This document shows positions 7,726-16,285 of a stretch of 64,000 nt of DNA, one piece after another (position 1 is the first letter of the stretch; each line of letters starts with the position of its first letter). The DNA is from Ancylobacter aquaticus (GTDB lineage Bacteria > Pseudomonadota > Alphaproteobacteria > Rhizobiales > Xanthobacteraceae). Below the pieces are notes generated by a model. That model saw nothing but the letters and a program-made list of their open reading frames with translations. It searched no databases and was not told the DNA's origin. Position numbers and translations under genes: made by a program. The stretch spans positions 62,001 through 126,000 of the forward strand of contig NZ_SMFY01000004.1 in the NCBI RefSeq assembly GCF_004339465.1. Reading direction: 5' to 3'.

Positions 7726-8751
7726 ATGCGCCCGCGTCTGTCGCGCTTGCGTTGCCTCTTCCCCCTCGCCGCGCTCTGTGCGCTGGTCGCCGCCACCCTG
7801 CTGCCCACTGCTCCGGCACGGGCGGCCGACAAGGTGACGTTCGGCACAAACTGGGTGGCCCAGGCCGAGCATGGCGGTTTCTACCAGGCGTTTGCGGACG
7901 GCACCTATGCCAAATACGGGCTGAACGTCACCATCCTGCCGGGCGGACCGCAGGCCAATAACCGGCTGCTGCTGCCGGTCGGCAAGATCGACTTCTACAT
8001 GGGCGGCAACATGCTGCAGGCGATTTCCTCGGTGGTCGAAGAAATCCCCACCCAGGTGGTAGCCGCCATGTTCCAGAAGGACCCGCAGGTCCTGATCGCC
8101 CATCCGGATGTCACCGCCTTCGAGCAGCTGAAGACGCGGACCCTTTTCATCTCCAAGGAAGGGCTGGCAAGCTATTATCAATGGCTTGTCGATGCCTACG
8201 GGTTCAGCGAAGACCAAGTGAAGCCCTACACCTTCAACGCGGCGCCGTTCCTCGTGGACAAGAACAGCGCCATGCAGGGCTACATCACCTCCGAGCCCTA
8301 TGCGGTGGAGCAGCAGGGCGGGTTCAAGCCGACGCTCTTCCTCCTCGCCGATTACGGCTTCCAGACCTACGCAACCACCATTGAGACGCGCAACGAGCTG
8401 GTGAAGCAGAACCCCGATCTGGTGCAGCGCTTCGTCGATGCCTCGATCATCGGTTGGTACAATTATCTCTACGGCGACAATGCCAAGGCCAATGCCCTGA
8501 TCAAGCAGGACAACCCCGAAATCACCGATGCCATGATCGCCTTCACCATCGCCAGGATGAAGGAATACGGCATCGTCGATTCCGGTGATACGGCCTCGCT
8601 CGGCATCGGCGCCATGACCGATGCGCGGATGAAGGGGTTCTACGACACGATGGTGAAGGCCAAAGTACTGGAGCCCGGCATCGACATCGCCAAATCCTAC
8701 ACGCTGCAATTCGTCAACAAGGGCGTCGGCAAGGAGCTGGCGCCGAAATGA
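7726..8751 (+). CDS. NMT1/THI5-type ABC transporter substrate-binding protein
   Basis: 341 residues from the ATG at 7726, preceded by GGAG. A Sec signal peptide ends near ARA/AD (residue ~33). The mature protein opens with KVTFGTNWVAQAEHGGFYQAF, the standard start of the NMT1/THI5/SsuA group, whose members bind pyrimidines (ThiY), sulfonates or taurine. It delivers ligand to the permease and ATPase encoded directly downstream. Its neighbours are a cytosine-deaminase-like enzyme and a creatininase relative, which favours a nitrogen heterocycle as ligand. This is context inference. Confidence 0.88.
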   Translation: MRPRLSRLRCLFPLAALCALVAATLLPTAPARAADKVTFGTNWVAQAEHGGFYQAFADGTYAKYGLNVTILPGGPQANNRLLLPVGKIDFYMGGNMLQAISSVVEEIPTQVVAAMFQKDPQVLIAHPDVTAFEQLKTRTLFISKEGLASYYQWLVDAYGFSEDQVKPYTFNAAPFLVDKNSAMQGYITSEPYAVEQQGGFKPTLFLLADYGFQTYATTIETRNELVKQNPDLVQRFVDASIIGWYNYLYGDNAKANALIKQDNPEITDAMIAFTIARMKEYGIVDSGDTASLGIGAMTDARMKGFYDTMVKAKVLEPGIDIAKSYTLQFVNKGVGKELAPK

Positions 8752-8773
8752 GCCGCCCCGTTCCCGTTGCTCC

Positions 8774-9604
8774 ATGCGCGTGCCGGGCATGAACGCTGCG
8801 ACGCTTGACCTCTTGCCCCGCGCGGAGGCGGACGGCGCGCCGCTGCTGCGCCTTTCCGGCGTCGGCAAGCGCTTCGCCAATGGCGTCACCGCGCTGGAAG
8901 GGCTCGACATGGCGGTGCGCGAGGGCGAATTCGTCTCGCTGCTCGGCCCGTCCGGCTGCGGCAAGTCGACCGCGCTGCGCCTCATCGCCGGACTGACCGA
9001 GCCGAGCGAGGGCCGGCTCGACTGGGACGAGGACGAAACGGCCCGCCGCGGGCGGGAGCGCCACTCCATCGGCTTCGTGTTCCAGGACCCGACGCTGATG
9101 CCTTGGGCCAGCGTGTTCGGCAATGTCCACTTGCCGCTCAAGCTCGCGGGCGTCGGCCGGCGCGAGGCCGAGCCCGCCATCATGGAGGCGCTGGAGCTGG
9201 TCGGCCTTGCCGCCTTCCGCGATGCCTATCCGCGCGAACTTTCCGGCGGCATGAAGATGCGCGTCTCCATCGCCCGGGCGCTCGTCACCAAGCCACGCCT
9301 GCTGCTGATGGACGAGCCCTTCGCCGCGCTGGACGAGATCACCCGCTTCAAACTCAATAACGACCTGCTGGACGTGTGGCGACGCCTGCGCTGCACCATC
9401 GTCTTCGTCACCCATTCGGTGTTCGAATCGGTCTACCTGTCCTCGCGCATCCTGGTGTTCCGGGCCCGGCCGGGGCGGGTCTCTGCCGAACTCGTCATCG
9501 ACCCGAACCAGCCGCGGGACGAGACCTTCCGCACCTCGCCGGAATATGCGGGCCTGTGCCGCGAAACCTCCCTCGCCCTCGCCCGGGCGATGGACGCGCC
9601 GTAG
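8774..9604 (+). CDS. ABC transporter ATP-binding protein (SsuB/ThiZ type)
   Basis: 276 residues from 8774, with a second ATG at 8789 as an equal alternative; neither has a strong ribosome site. The Walker A motif GPSGCGKST is at 58-66, the Q-loop in VFQDPTLMPW, the signature LSGGMKMR, Walker B LLLMDEP, and the switch His in FVTHSVFE. The D-E-P-F-A-A-L-D and 'THS..E' pattern is that of nitrate/sulfonate/taurine/pyrimidine importers. It pairs with the binding protein and permease on either side. Confidence 0.92.
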   Translation: MRVPGMNAATLDLLPRAEADGAPLLRLSGVGKRFANGVTALEGLDMAVREGEFVSLLGPSGCGKSTALRLIAGLTEPSEGRLDWDEDETARRGRERHSIGFVFQDPTLMPWASVFGNVHLPLKLAGVGRREAEPAIMEALELVGLAAFRDAYPRELSGGMKMRVSIARALVTKPRLLLMDEPFAALDEITRFKLNNDLLDVWRRLRCTIVFVTHSVFESVYLSSRILVFRARPGRVSAELVIDPNQPRDETFRTSPEYAGLCRETSLALARAMDAP

Positions 9605-9615
9605 CGGAGGCGGCG

Positions 9616-10398
9616 ATGTCCACCTCGCCGCTGCGCTGGCTCCTGCCCTTCGGTGTGCTGGCGGCCCTCATCCTCGCCTGGGCAGCGGTGGTGAAGCTCA
9701 ACAACCTGCCGCCCTATGTGCTGCCGGCGCCGGGCAAAGTGCTGGAAACACTGATCGAGGACCGTGCGGTCCTCTTCGCTTCCATGCTGGTAACGCTGAA
9801 GACCACGGTGATCGCGCTCCTGCTCGCGGTCGCTGGCGGGGCGGCGCTGGCGCTGCTCTTTGCCAGCGCCCGCATCGTCGAATTCTCCCTGTTTCCGATT
9901 GCCGTCATCCTGCAGGTGACGCCTGTGATCGCGGTGGCGCCGCTTATGCTGATCTACCTCTCCACCGATGCCGCCGTGCTGGTTTGCGCCTGGATCGTCG
10001 CCTTCTTCCCGGTCCTGTCCAACACCACGCTGGGGCTGAAATCGGTCGATCCCAATCTGCGCGACCTATTCCGGCTGTCTGGCGCCACGCGCTGGCAGAC
10101 GCTGGCGCAGCTCAAATTGCCGACTGCCCTGCCCTATTTCCTCGGCGGGCTGCGCATTGCCGGCGGGCTGGCGTTGATCGGCGCGGTGGTGGGCGAAATC
10201 GCCGCCGGCTCGGCCGGGCAGGGTTCGGGTCTCGCCTTCCGCATCGTCGAATCCGCCTACCGACTGAACATCCCGCGCCTGTTCGCGGCGCTCCTGCTCA
10301 TCTCGCTCACCGGCATCCTCATCTATGCCGGGCTGAGCCTGCTCTCCTGGCTGGTGCTGCGGCGCTGGCACGAGAGCGAACTGGGCGGCCGGGCGTGA
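9616..10398 (+). CDS. ABC transporter permease (SsuC/ThiX type)
   Basis: 260 residues from the ATG at 9616, which has GGAGG five bases upstream; the longer in-frame extension overlaps the ATPase gene. About six transmembrane helices are visible with the BPD_transp_1 EAA-loop region (FRLSGATRWQTLAQLKLPTALPYFLGGLRI). It completes the importer. Its stop overlaps the ATG at 10398 (TGATG) of the following reading frame, supporting translational coupling to the deaminase gene. Confidence 0.92.
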   Translation: MSTSPLRWLLPFGVLAALILAWAAVVKLNNLPPYVLPAPGKVLETLIEDRAVLFASMLVTLKTTVIALLLAVAGGAALALLFASARIVEFSLFPIAVILQVTPVIAVAPLMLIYLSTDAAVLVCAWIVAFFPVLSNTTLGLKSVDPNLRDLFRLSGATRWQTLAQLKLPTALPYFLGGLRIAGGLALIGAVVGEIAAGSAGQGSGLAFRIVESAYRLNIPRLFAALLLISLTGILIYAGLSLLSWLVLRRWHESELGGRA

Positions 10399-10504
10399 TG
10401 ATGGCGGGCCTCAAAGCCCCGCCCGCCGCCTTCGTGCTCGCCCATGCGCGGGTGCCCGCCGGCCTCGTCCCCAGCTTCGCCGGGCCGGTGGATGCCGAGG
10501 GCTG
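10398..10504 (+). other. 5' segment of the deaminase gene, out of frame with the rest
   Basis: The ATG at 10398, coupled to the permease stop, opens a frame encoding FVLAHARVPAGLV, then PVDAEG. This looks like the N-terminal beta-strands of cytosine-deaminase-type amidohydrolases. After GAGGGC the protein similarity continues one frame over as LVALDIALEGARI. Inserting a single C near 10502 would join the two parts exactly. This is either a true one-base deletion, a sequencing error, or dead 5' sequence if translation now starts at GTG 10505. Confidence 0.6.
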
Positions 10505-11707
10505 GTGGCGCTCGACATCGCGCTGGAAGGGGCGCGTATCGCCCGCCTCGCGCCGGTCGGCACGCTCATGGACGCCGGTCCGCGCCTCGACCTCCAGGGC
10601 CGGCTGGTGCTGCCCGGCCTCGTCGATATCCACACCCATCTCGACAAGGGCTTCATCTGGAAGCGGGCGGCGAACCCCGATGGCACCTTCGACGGGGCAG
10701 TGCGGGCCGTCGCCGCCGACCGGGCGGCGAACTGGAGCGAGGAAGATATAAGCCGACGTTTCGACTTCGCCCTGCGCTGCGCCCATGCCCATGGCACGGT
10801 GGCGATCCGCACCCACATCGATTCCGACGGCCCGCGTGCCGCCACCGCATGGAAGGTCTTCGCGCAGATGCGCGAGACCTGGCGCGGGCGGATCGAACTG
10901 CAGGCCGTGGGCCTGACGGCGATCGACAGCGTGCTGGACGCCACCGCTTTCGCCAGCCTGCTAAGCCTGGTGCGGGAGCATGGTGGGCTGCTCGGCAGCT
11001 ACACCTATGCGACGCCCCAGCTCGAAGCCGGGCTGGAGCGTCTGTTCGAGGCCGCCGAGCGCTTCGGCCTCGGCCTCGACCTGCATGTGGACGAGCGTGA
11101 CCGCGAGGGGCGTGGCCTCGACCTGCTGGCGCGGATGGCGCTGGCGCGCCGCTTCGAGGGGCCGATTCTCGCCGGCCATTGCTGTGCCATCGCAGCGCAG
11201 GACGCGGACGAGGCCGACCGCACGCTCGACCGCGTCGCGCAGGCGGGCATCGCTGTCGTCTCCCTGCCCATGTGCAACCTCTATCTCCAGCACCGGGAGG
11301 CCGCCCGCACCCCGCGCTGGCGTGGCGTCACCCTGCTGCATGAGATGAAGGCGCGCGGCATTCCCGTGATGGTGGCTAGCGACAATGCGCGCGACCCGTT
11401 CTTTGCCTATGGCGACCTCGACCTTGCCGAGGTCTACCGGGAGGCCAGCCGCATCGCCCATCTCGACCATCCCCATGGCGACTGGCCGACCAGCATCACC
11501 CGCGCACCCGCGACCCATATGAACGTCGCTGCCGGTACGCTCGCCCCCGGCGCGGTGGCCGACCTCTCGCTGTTCGCGGCGCGCAGCCTCAACGAATGGC
11601 TCTCCCGCCCGCCGACAGGCCGCACCGTGTTGCGGGGCGGGCGCGCCATCGACAGCACGCCGCCCGACTATGCCGAACTCGACGACCTAATGGAGCGCCC
11701 CGCGTGA
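10505..11707 (+). CDS. Cytosine-deaminase-like metal-dependent amidohydrolase
   Basis: 400 residues from GTG 10505, with GAGG four bases upstream. The mononuclear metal site of the CodA/AtzC group is intact: His43 and His45 in HTHLDKG, His194 in DLHVDE, and Asp293 in SDNARDPF, with a further His225 in GHCC. Spacing between these residues matches CodA closely. It should hydrolytically deaminate or dealkylaminate an N-heterocycle. The natural N-terminus appears to be shifted out of frame (10398-10504). If the frameshift is real the enzyme lacks its first beta-strands but keeps the whole catalytic barrel. It ends four bases into the next gene. Confidence 0.82.
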   Translation: MALDIALEGARIARLAPVGTLMDAGPRLDLQGRLVLPGLVDIHTHLDKGFIWKRAANPDGTFDGAVRAVAADRAANWSEEDISRRFDFALRCAHAHGTVAIRTHIDSDGPRAATAWKVFAQMRETWRGRIELQAVGLTAIDSVLDATAFASLLSLVREHGGLLGSYTYATPQLEAGLERLFEAAERFGLGLDLHVDERDREGRGLDLLARMALARRFEGPILAGHCCAIAAQDADEADRTLDRVAQAGIAVVSLPMCNLYLQHREAARTPRWRGVTLLHEMKARGIPVMVASDNARDPFFAYGDLDLAEVYREASRIAHLDHPHGDWPTSITRAPATHMNVAAGTLAPGAVADLSLFAARSLNEWLSRPPTGRTVLRGGRAIDSTPPDYAELDDLMERPA

Positions 11708-13155
11708 GCCAAGGCAAGAGCTTCAGCCACGGCAAGAGATTCGACCTCGCCGCCCTCAAGGCCCGGCTGGAGGGCATCCGCACCGAGGACAATCCCGCCC
11801 TCCTGCGTCAGAAGAGCCGCGACTTCTACTGGTACTCGCCGACATTGAAGCGCCAGCTCGACGGAGTTGTCGCCGACATCGTCGCCTCGCCCGTTGGCGA
11901 GGAGGAGGTGCTGCGCGTCCTCGCCGCCTGCTTCGAGCTCGGCATTCCCGTCACCCCGCGCGGCGCCGGCACCGGCAATTACGGGCAAGCCATGCCGCTG
12001 GCCGGCGGGCTGGTGCTCGACCTCTCACGCCTCGACAGGGTGCTGGAGATCGCCCCCGGCCGGGCGGGGGCGCAGGCCGGCGCCCTGCTCGCCGATATCG
12101 ACGCCGCTTGCGCGCCAAGCGGACAGGAGTTGCGCCTGCACCCCTCCACCTACCGCACGGCGTCCATCGGTGGCTTCATTGCCGGCGGCTCGGGCGGGGT
12201 CGGCTCCATCACCTGGGGTGGGCTGCGCGACCTCGGCAACATCCTCTCGCTGCGCATCGCCACCATGGAGGCGACGCCACGTATCTTCACGCTTTCCGGC
12301 GAGGAGGTGCAGAAGGTCGCCCATGCCTATGGCACCAACGGCATCCTGCTTGAGGTCGAGATGCCGCTCGCCCCGGCTTATACCTGGATCGAGGCCATTG
12401 TCGGCTTCACCGACTTTCTTGACGCCGCCGCCTATGCGCAGGCGCTGGGCGAGCAGGACGCGCTGCTGAAGAAGCTCGTCTCGGTCATCGCCGCGCCGGT
12501 GCCGCAAACCGCCTTCCTGCGCCATCGCCGCTTTCTGCCGGACGGAATGCATGCCGTGCTGGTCATGCTCGCGCCGATGGGATGCGCGGCGTTCGAGAGC
12601 TTCACCGCCCGCCATGGCGGGGCAATGCTGTTCCGGTCCGACCTCTTGCCGCCGCAGGAGACGAAGGGCCTGCCGCCGCTCTATGAGCTTGCCTGGAACC
12701 ACACGACGCTCAGGGCACTGCGGGTCGAACCGTCCATCACCTATCTGCAAACCCTTTATCCGCACCCCGACCCGCTGGCGCGGCTGGCGCGCATCCACTC
12801 TCTTCTCGGCGACGAATTGCCGGCGCATCTGGAATTCGTCCGCTTCGACGGCCGAATCACCTGTTTCGGCCTGCCGCTGGTGCGCTACATCAGCGACGAG
12901 CGGCTGGACGCCATCGTCGCCCTGCACGAGGAATGCGGCATCCCGGTTTTCAACCCCCACCGCTACACGCTTGAGGAAGGCGGCATGAAACAGACCGACC
13001 CGGCGCAACTGGCGTTCAAGCGGCAGGCGGACCCTCAAGGCCTGCTCAACCCCGGCAAGATGATCGCCTGGGAGAACCCCGCCTTCGATTTCGCCACCGG
13101 ACGCACCTATCTCTTCCCCGGGCTGGACAGCCGCAACGCGGGAGAGGCCGGCTGA
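11704..13155 (+). CDS. FAD-linked oxidase (PCMH/GlcD-type)
   Basis: 483 residues from GTG 11704, which overlaps the deaminase stop (GTGA). Residues ~60-200 form a PCMH-type FAD-binding domain, with the FAD-pyrophosphate loop PRGAGTGNYGQ at 85-95 and GGFIAGGSGGVGSITWG further on. The C-terminal half resembles FAD-oxidase_C domains and ends with the usual DPQGLLNPGK. Such enzymes oxidise hydroxyacids, alcohols or amines, passing electrons to quinone or O2. Here it probably acts on an intermediate of the same pathway as the deaminase. The substrate is not deducible. Confidence 0.86.
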   Translation: MSQGKSFSHGKRFDLAALKARLEGIRTEDNPALLRQKSRDFYWYSPTLKRQLDGVVADIVASPVGEEEVLRVLAACFELGIPVTPRGAGTGNYGQAMPLAGGLVLDLSRLDRVLEIAPGRAGAQAGALLADIDAACAPSGQELRLHPSTYRTASIGGFIAGGSGGVGSITWGGLRDLGNILSLRIATMEATPRIFTLSGEEVQKVAHAYGTNGILLEVEMPLAPAYTWIEAIVGFTDFLDAAAYAQALGEQDALLKKLVSVIAAPVPQTAFLRHRRFLPDGMHAVLVMLAPMGCAAFESFTARHGGAMLFRSDLLPPQETKGLPPLYELAWNHTTLRALRVEPSITYLQTLYPHPDPLARLARIHSLLGDELPAHLEFVRFDGRITCFGLPLVRYISDERLDAIVALHEECGIPVFNPHRYTLEEGGMKQTDPAQLAFKRQADPQGLLNPGKMIAWENPAFDFATGRTYLFPGLDSRNAGEAG

Positions 13156-13742
13156 TGCGCGCGCTTGTCGTCTATTGCCACCCGGTGGCCGAAAGCTTCA
13201 ACGCTGGCATGCGCGATGCCGTGATCCGCGGGCTGAGGACCGCCGGGCATGAGGTCGATCTGATCGACCTTCACGCGGAAGGGTTCGATCCGGTGATGGA
13301 CCGCGACGAGCGGCTCGCCTATCACGAGCCGGGGGTTAATGTGCGGCCCGTTGCCGGCTATCTCGAACGGGTAAAGCAGGCTGAGGCCCTCATCTTCGTG
13401 GCGCCCACCTGGTGGTACGGGCCGCCCGCCGTGCTGAAGGGTTGGCTCGATCGCGTGCTGGTGCCGCACGAGACGTTCGGCATGCCCCAGCCCTATCGCC
13501 AGTTGGAACGCCGGCTCACCAATATCCGCCTCGTCGCCGCCGTCACCTCGCTCGGCTCGCCCTGGTACTGGTGGCTGTGGATCGGCCAGCCGGGCCGGCG
13601 GATTCTGCTCGATGGCGTCGGCGGGATCGTGCATCCGCGCGTAAAAAAGCTCTGGCTGGCCCTGCATGGCATGGATTCCGCCAGCGCTGAGCACCGCGTC
13701 GCCTTCCTCGCGAAGGTCGAGGCGCGCTTCGCCCGGCTCTGA
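13155..13742 (+). CDS. Flavodoxin-fold NAD(P)H:quinone oxidoreductase-like protein
   Basis: 195 residues. It begins ALVVYCHPVAESFNAGM, the FMN/FAD phosphate-binding start of the Flavodoxin_2 family (KefF, MdaB, NQO1), and contains the flavin-contact stretch FVAPTWWYGPPAVLKGWLDRV. It transfers hydride from NAD(P)H to a quinone or similar acceptor in the cytoplasm. Its ATG overlaps the stop of the FAD-linked oxidase (TGATG), making it the last gene of the importer/deaminase operon. A role in recycling electrons or reducing a ring intermediate is possible. Confidence 0.88.
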   Translation: MRALVVYCHPVAESFNAGMRDAVIRGLRTAGHEVDLIDLHAEGFDPVMDRDERLAYHEPGVNVRPVAGYLERVKQAEALIFVAPTWWYGPPAVLKGWLDRVLVPHETFGMPQPYRQLERRLTNIRLVAAVTSLGSPWYWWLWIGQPGRRILLDGVGGIVHPRVKKLWLALHGMDSASAEHRVAFLAKVEARFARL

Positions 13743-13810
13743 AATCAATGCGCGACAAGGTGCCTTCGCCGCACCCCTGGGTGCCGCCTGTTTTGTGTCA
13801 CGGCAATGGG

Positions 13811-13829
13811 TTATCATTGCGTTGGATAA
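13811..13829. promoter_or_regulatory. Inverted repeat upstream of marR
   Basis: TTATC and GATAA flank nine bases, 37 bp upstream of the MarR start codon. The size fits a MarR dimer site and autoregulation would be usual for the family. No clear sigma-70 boxes are evident around it. Confidence 0.4.
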
Positions 13830-13865
13830 TTGTACCGTGGCGTGTTTTGGATCGCAGGGGCACCC

Positions 13866-14360
13866 ATGAAGGACGGCTTCGACAAGAAGATTGGCCAGCG
13901 GCTGCATCACGTGGCCCGGCTCCAGCGCGCCCTGGCGGCGCGCCGTCTTCAGGAGATCGGTCTGTTTCCCGGGCAGGAAACGGTGCTCAAGCTGCTCTGC
14001 GAAACCGACGGGCGCACCATGACGGAGCTCGCCGCCGCGTTGAAGGTTCGCCCGCCAACCGCCTCCAAGACGGTGGGCCGGCTGTCCGCCCAGGGGCTGC
14101 TGGTGCGCCGCGCCTCGGAAGGCGACGCGCGCCTGGTGCGCGTCCATCTCACGGAGGAAGGCCGCCAGCGGTCCGGCGCGATCGACGAGATTTCCGATTC
14201 GATCGAGGACACGATGACAGCCGGGCTCGACGGCAAAGACCGCAAGCGGTTCCGCAAGATGCTGCGCCGGATCGAGCGCAACCTTTCGACCCAGCTTGGC
14301 ACTGTGACTTCTGACGCGGACGAGGACACCGAGGATGGGCTGGAGGAAGAGCCGGCCTGA
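13866..14360 (+). CDS. MarR-family transcriptional regulator
   Basis: 164 residues from ATG 13866 (MKDGFDKKIG), preceded by a purine-rich site. The winged helix-turn-helix is clear: LPGQETVLKLLCE-type helix, TMTELAAALKVRPPTASKTVGRL recognition region, and the wing RRASEGDARLVRVHLTEEGR. A long acidic tail (DADEDTEDGLEEEPA) follows. It sits between the heterocycle locus and a hydroxyacid dehydrogenase on the same strand and could sense a catabolite of either. A 19-bp inverted repeat lies in its promoter region. Confidence 0.92.
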   Translation: MKDGFDKKIGQRLHHVARLQRALAARRLQEIGLFPGQETVLKLLCETDGRTMTELAAALKVRPPTASKTVGRLSAQGLLVRRASEGDARLVRVHLTEEGRQRSGAIDEISDSIEDTMTAGLDGKDRKRFRKMLRRIERNLSTQLGTVTSDADEDTEDGLEEEPA

Positions 14361-14448
14361 GAACGAAAGGATATTTCGGCCGAATCGGGCTTGAAACGTG
14401 CCCGGCTTTGGTGAGGAATGTCGGCCCCTTCGTCCGCAGGAGTGCCCC

Positions 14449-15432
14449 ATGTCCGGCCGCCCCGACCTTCTCCAGACCGGCCCGATGATGGGCATGATCG
14501 AGGCGCAGTTGAACGAGCACTTCACCGTTCACCGCCTAGACGCGCCCGACGCCGAGGCCGTGCTGGCCGAGATCGGCCCGCGCATCCGCGCCGTCGCCAC
14601 CGGCGTCGGCTCCACCGGCGGCGGCGCCCGCCGGGTGACGGACGCGCTGATGGCTCGATTGCCGGCGCTGGAAATCGTCTCCAATTTCGGTGTTGGCTAT
14701 GATTCGGTGGATGCTGAGGCCGCCGGCCGGCGCGGCGTCGTCGTCACCAACACCCCCGGCGTGCTCGACGACGAGGTGGCCGACCTCACCATCGGGCTGC
14801 TGCTCGCCACCATTCGCCAGATCCCGCAGTCCGAGCGGCATCTGCGGGAGGGGAAATGGCCCTCCGGCGGCTTCCCGCTGACCGCGACCTTGCGCGACCG
14901 CACGCTCGGCATCGTCGGCATGGGCCGTATCGGTCGCGCCATCGCCCGCCGGCTGGAAGGCTTCGGCCGGCCCATCGCCTATCACAGCCGCCGCCCGGTG
15001 GCGGATGTGCCCTACACCCATTACCCTGAACTGATCGGGTTGGCGAAGGATGTTGACGCGCTCATCGTCATCGTGCCCGGCGGGGCCGAAACCGATCGCA
15101 TGATCAATGCCGAGATACTGGCGGCGCTCGGTCCGAAGGGCGTTCTGATCAATGTCGCGCGCGGCTCAGTGGTCGACGAGCCGGCGCTGATAAAGGCGCT
15201 CGAAGACGGCACCATCGCCGCCGCCGGGCTCGATGTCTTCGCCAATGAACCGCATGTGCCCGACGCGCTGATCGGCATGAGCAATGTCGTACTGCTCCCC
15301 CATGTCGCCTCCGCCACCCATGTCACCCGCGACGCCATGGGCCAGTTGGTGGTCGACAATCTCCTCGCCTGGGTGGCCGGCAAGCCGGTTCTCACCCCGG
15401 TCCCGGAAACGCCCGTGAAACAGGCCGGCTGA
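14449..15432 (+). CDS. D-2-hydroxyacid dehydrogenase (glyoxylate/hydroxypyruvate reductase type)
   Basis: 327 residues from ATG 14449, which has CAGGAG upstream. The NAD(P) motif GMGRIG is at 157-162. The catalytic triad of the family is in place: Arg238 in NVARGS, Glu267 in ANEPHVP, and His285 in LLPHVAS. These cytoplasmic enzymes reduce 2-oxoacids such as glyoxylate, hydroxypyruvate or 2-ketogluconate. Given the glyoxylate genes at 41-45 kb, a glyoxylate/hydroxypyruvate reductase is attractive, but the family is broad and the gene is 26 kb away. Confidence 0.88.
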   Translation: MSGRPDLLQTGPMMGMIEAQLNEHFTVHRLDAPDAEAVLAEIGPRIRAVATGVGSTGGGARRVTDALMARLPALEIVSNFGVGYDSVDAEAAGRRGVVVTNTPGVLDDEVADLTIGLLLATIRQIPQSERHLREGKWPSGGFPLTATLRDRTLGIVGMGRIGRAIARRLEGFGRPIAYHSRRPVADVPYTHYPELIGLAKDVDALIVIVPGGAETDRMINAEILAALGPKGVLINVARGSVVDEPALIKALEDGTIAAAGLDVFANEPHVPDALIGMSNVVLLPHVASATHVTRDAMGQLVVDNLLAWVAGKPVLTPVPETPVKQAG

Positions 15433-15442
15433 GGGCGTGCGC

Positions 15443-16189
15443 ATGTCAGCGCCCCGGATAGTCACGCGCCGCACCATCCGCGTGGGCGCCGCCCTCGCGG
15501 CCGGTGCGCTCGCCCTTTCGCTCGCGGATCGGGTTTTCGCGCAGGAAAGCGACGCTCCCTCGGCCACATCGCTGGCGGCAGACTACCGGCTAACCAACGC
15601 CGATGGCGACAGGGTCTGCGCCATCACCCTTTCCGACAAGCCGGAGGGCCGCACCCGCTCCGGCCCGGCGCGCTTTGACCTCGCCTTCGACCGGCCGGCC
15701 TGCGCCGACGCCATCCTGTTCAGCGTCGACATCGCCTCCTGGGCCCCCGGCCCCGGCCAGTCCATCCGCCTGCACGGGCCGGACGGGGCGCTGGTGGCCG
15801 AATTCACGGAAGGCGTGGGCGGCACCTGGGAAGCGCTGCGCGAGGGCGATGGCGTCTATTTCCTGGTCAATCCCCGCCTCGCCGATCCCGGCCTGCACGC
15901 CGGCGACCTCGTTGGCGCCTGGGATATCTCCGAGACCGCGGCCAAGCCGGTGTGCCGGCTTGAGCTCACCGCCACCGACGCCGGCGGCGGCACCTTCCGC
16001 GCCCGGCTCCTGGCGGGCTGCCCGGCGCGCTTCGTCGCGCTGGCGCCCGATCGCTGGCGCCTCGACAGCGGCAGCCTTGTGCTGCTCACCGCCGGCGGCG
16101 AGGGCCTGCGCTTCGCCGCGCAGGAGGATGGCGGCTGGGAGAAAGTGCCACCGGACGAAGGAGCCCCGCTGCTGCTCAGCCGGCCGTGA
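15443..16189 (+). CDS. Exported protein with two tandem Inh (AprI-type) protease-inhibitor domains
   Basis: 248 residues from ATG 15443, with GAGGG seven bases upstream; a GTG two codons earlier is possible. An N-terminal signal (VGAALAAGALALSLADRVFAQ) exports it. Two repeats follow, ~45-140 and ~160-245. Each has the Inh pattern of a strand opening, C-x-L-x-L, a second Cys in PAC or AGCPARF, and a closing segment with W. Single-domain Inh proteins block serralysin-type metalloproteases in the periplasm. A tandem copy is unusual. No serralysin gene is visible nearby, so self-protection is not shown. Confidence 0.72.
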   Translation: MSAPRIVTRRTIRVGAALAAGALALSLADRVFAQESDAPSATSLAADYRLTNADGDRVCAITLSDKPEGRTRSGPARFDLAFDRPACADAILFSVDIASWAPGPGQSIRLHGPDGALVAEFTEGVGGTWEALREGDGVYFLVNPRLADPGLHAGDLVGAWDISETAAKPVCRLELTATDAGGGTFRARLLAGCPARFVALAPDRWRLDSGSLVLLTAGGEGLRFAAQEDGGWEKVPPDEGAPLLLSRP

Positions 16190-16285
16190 ACGGCGCTTCT
16201 AACTCTCGCAAAGAGGTTCTACTTTGAGCTGTTCCGGGGACGGCAAAAGACTCCTTAACAGGTCTCCTGCTAAATTCCGTGAAGC

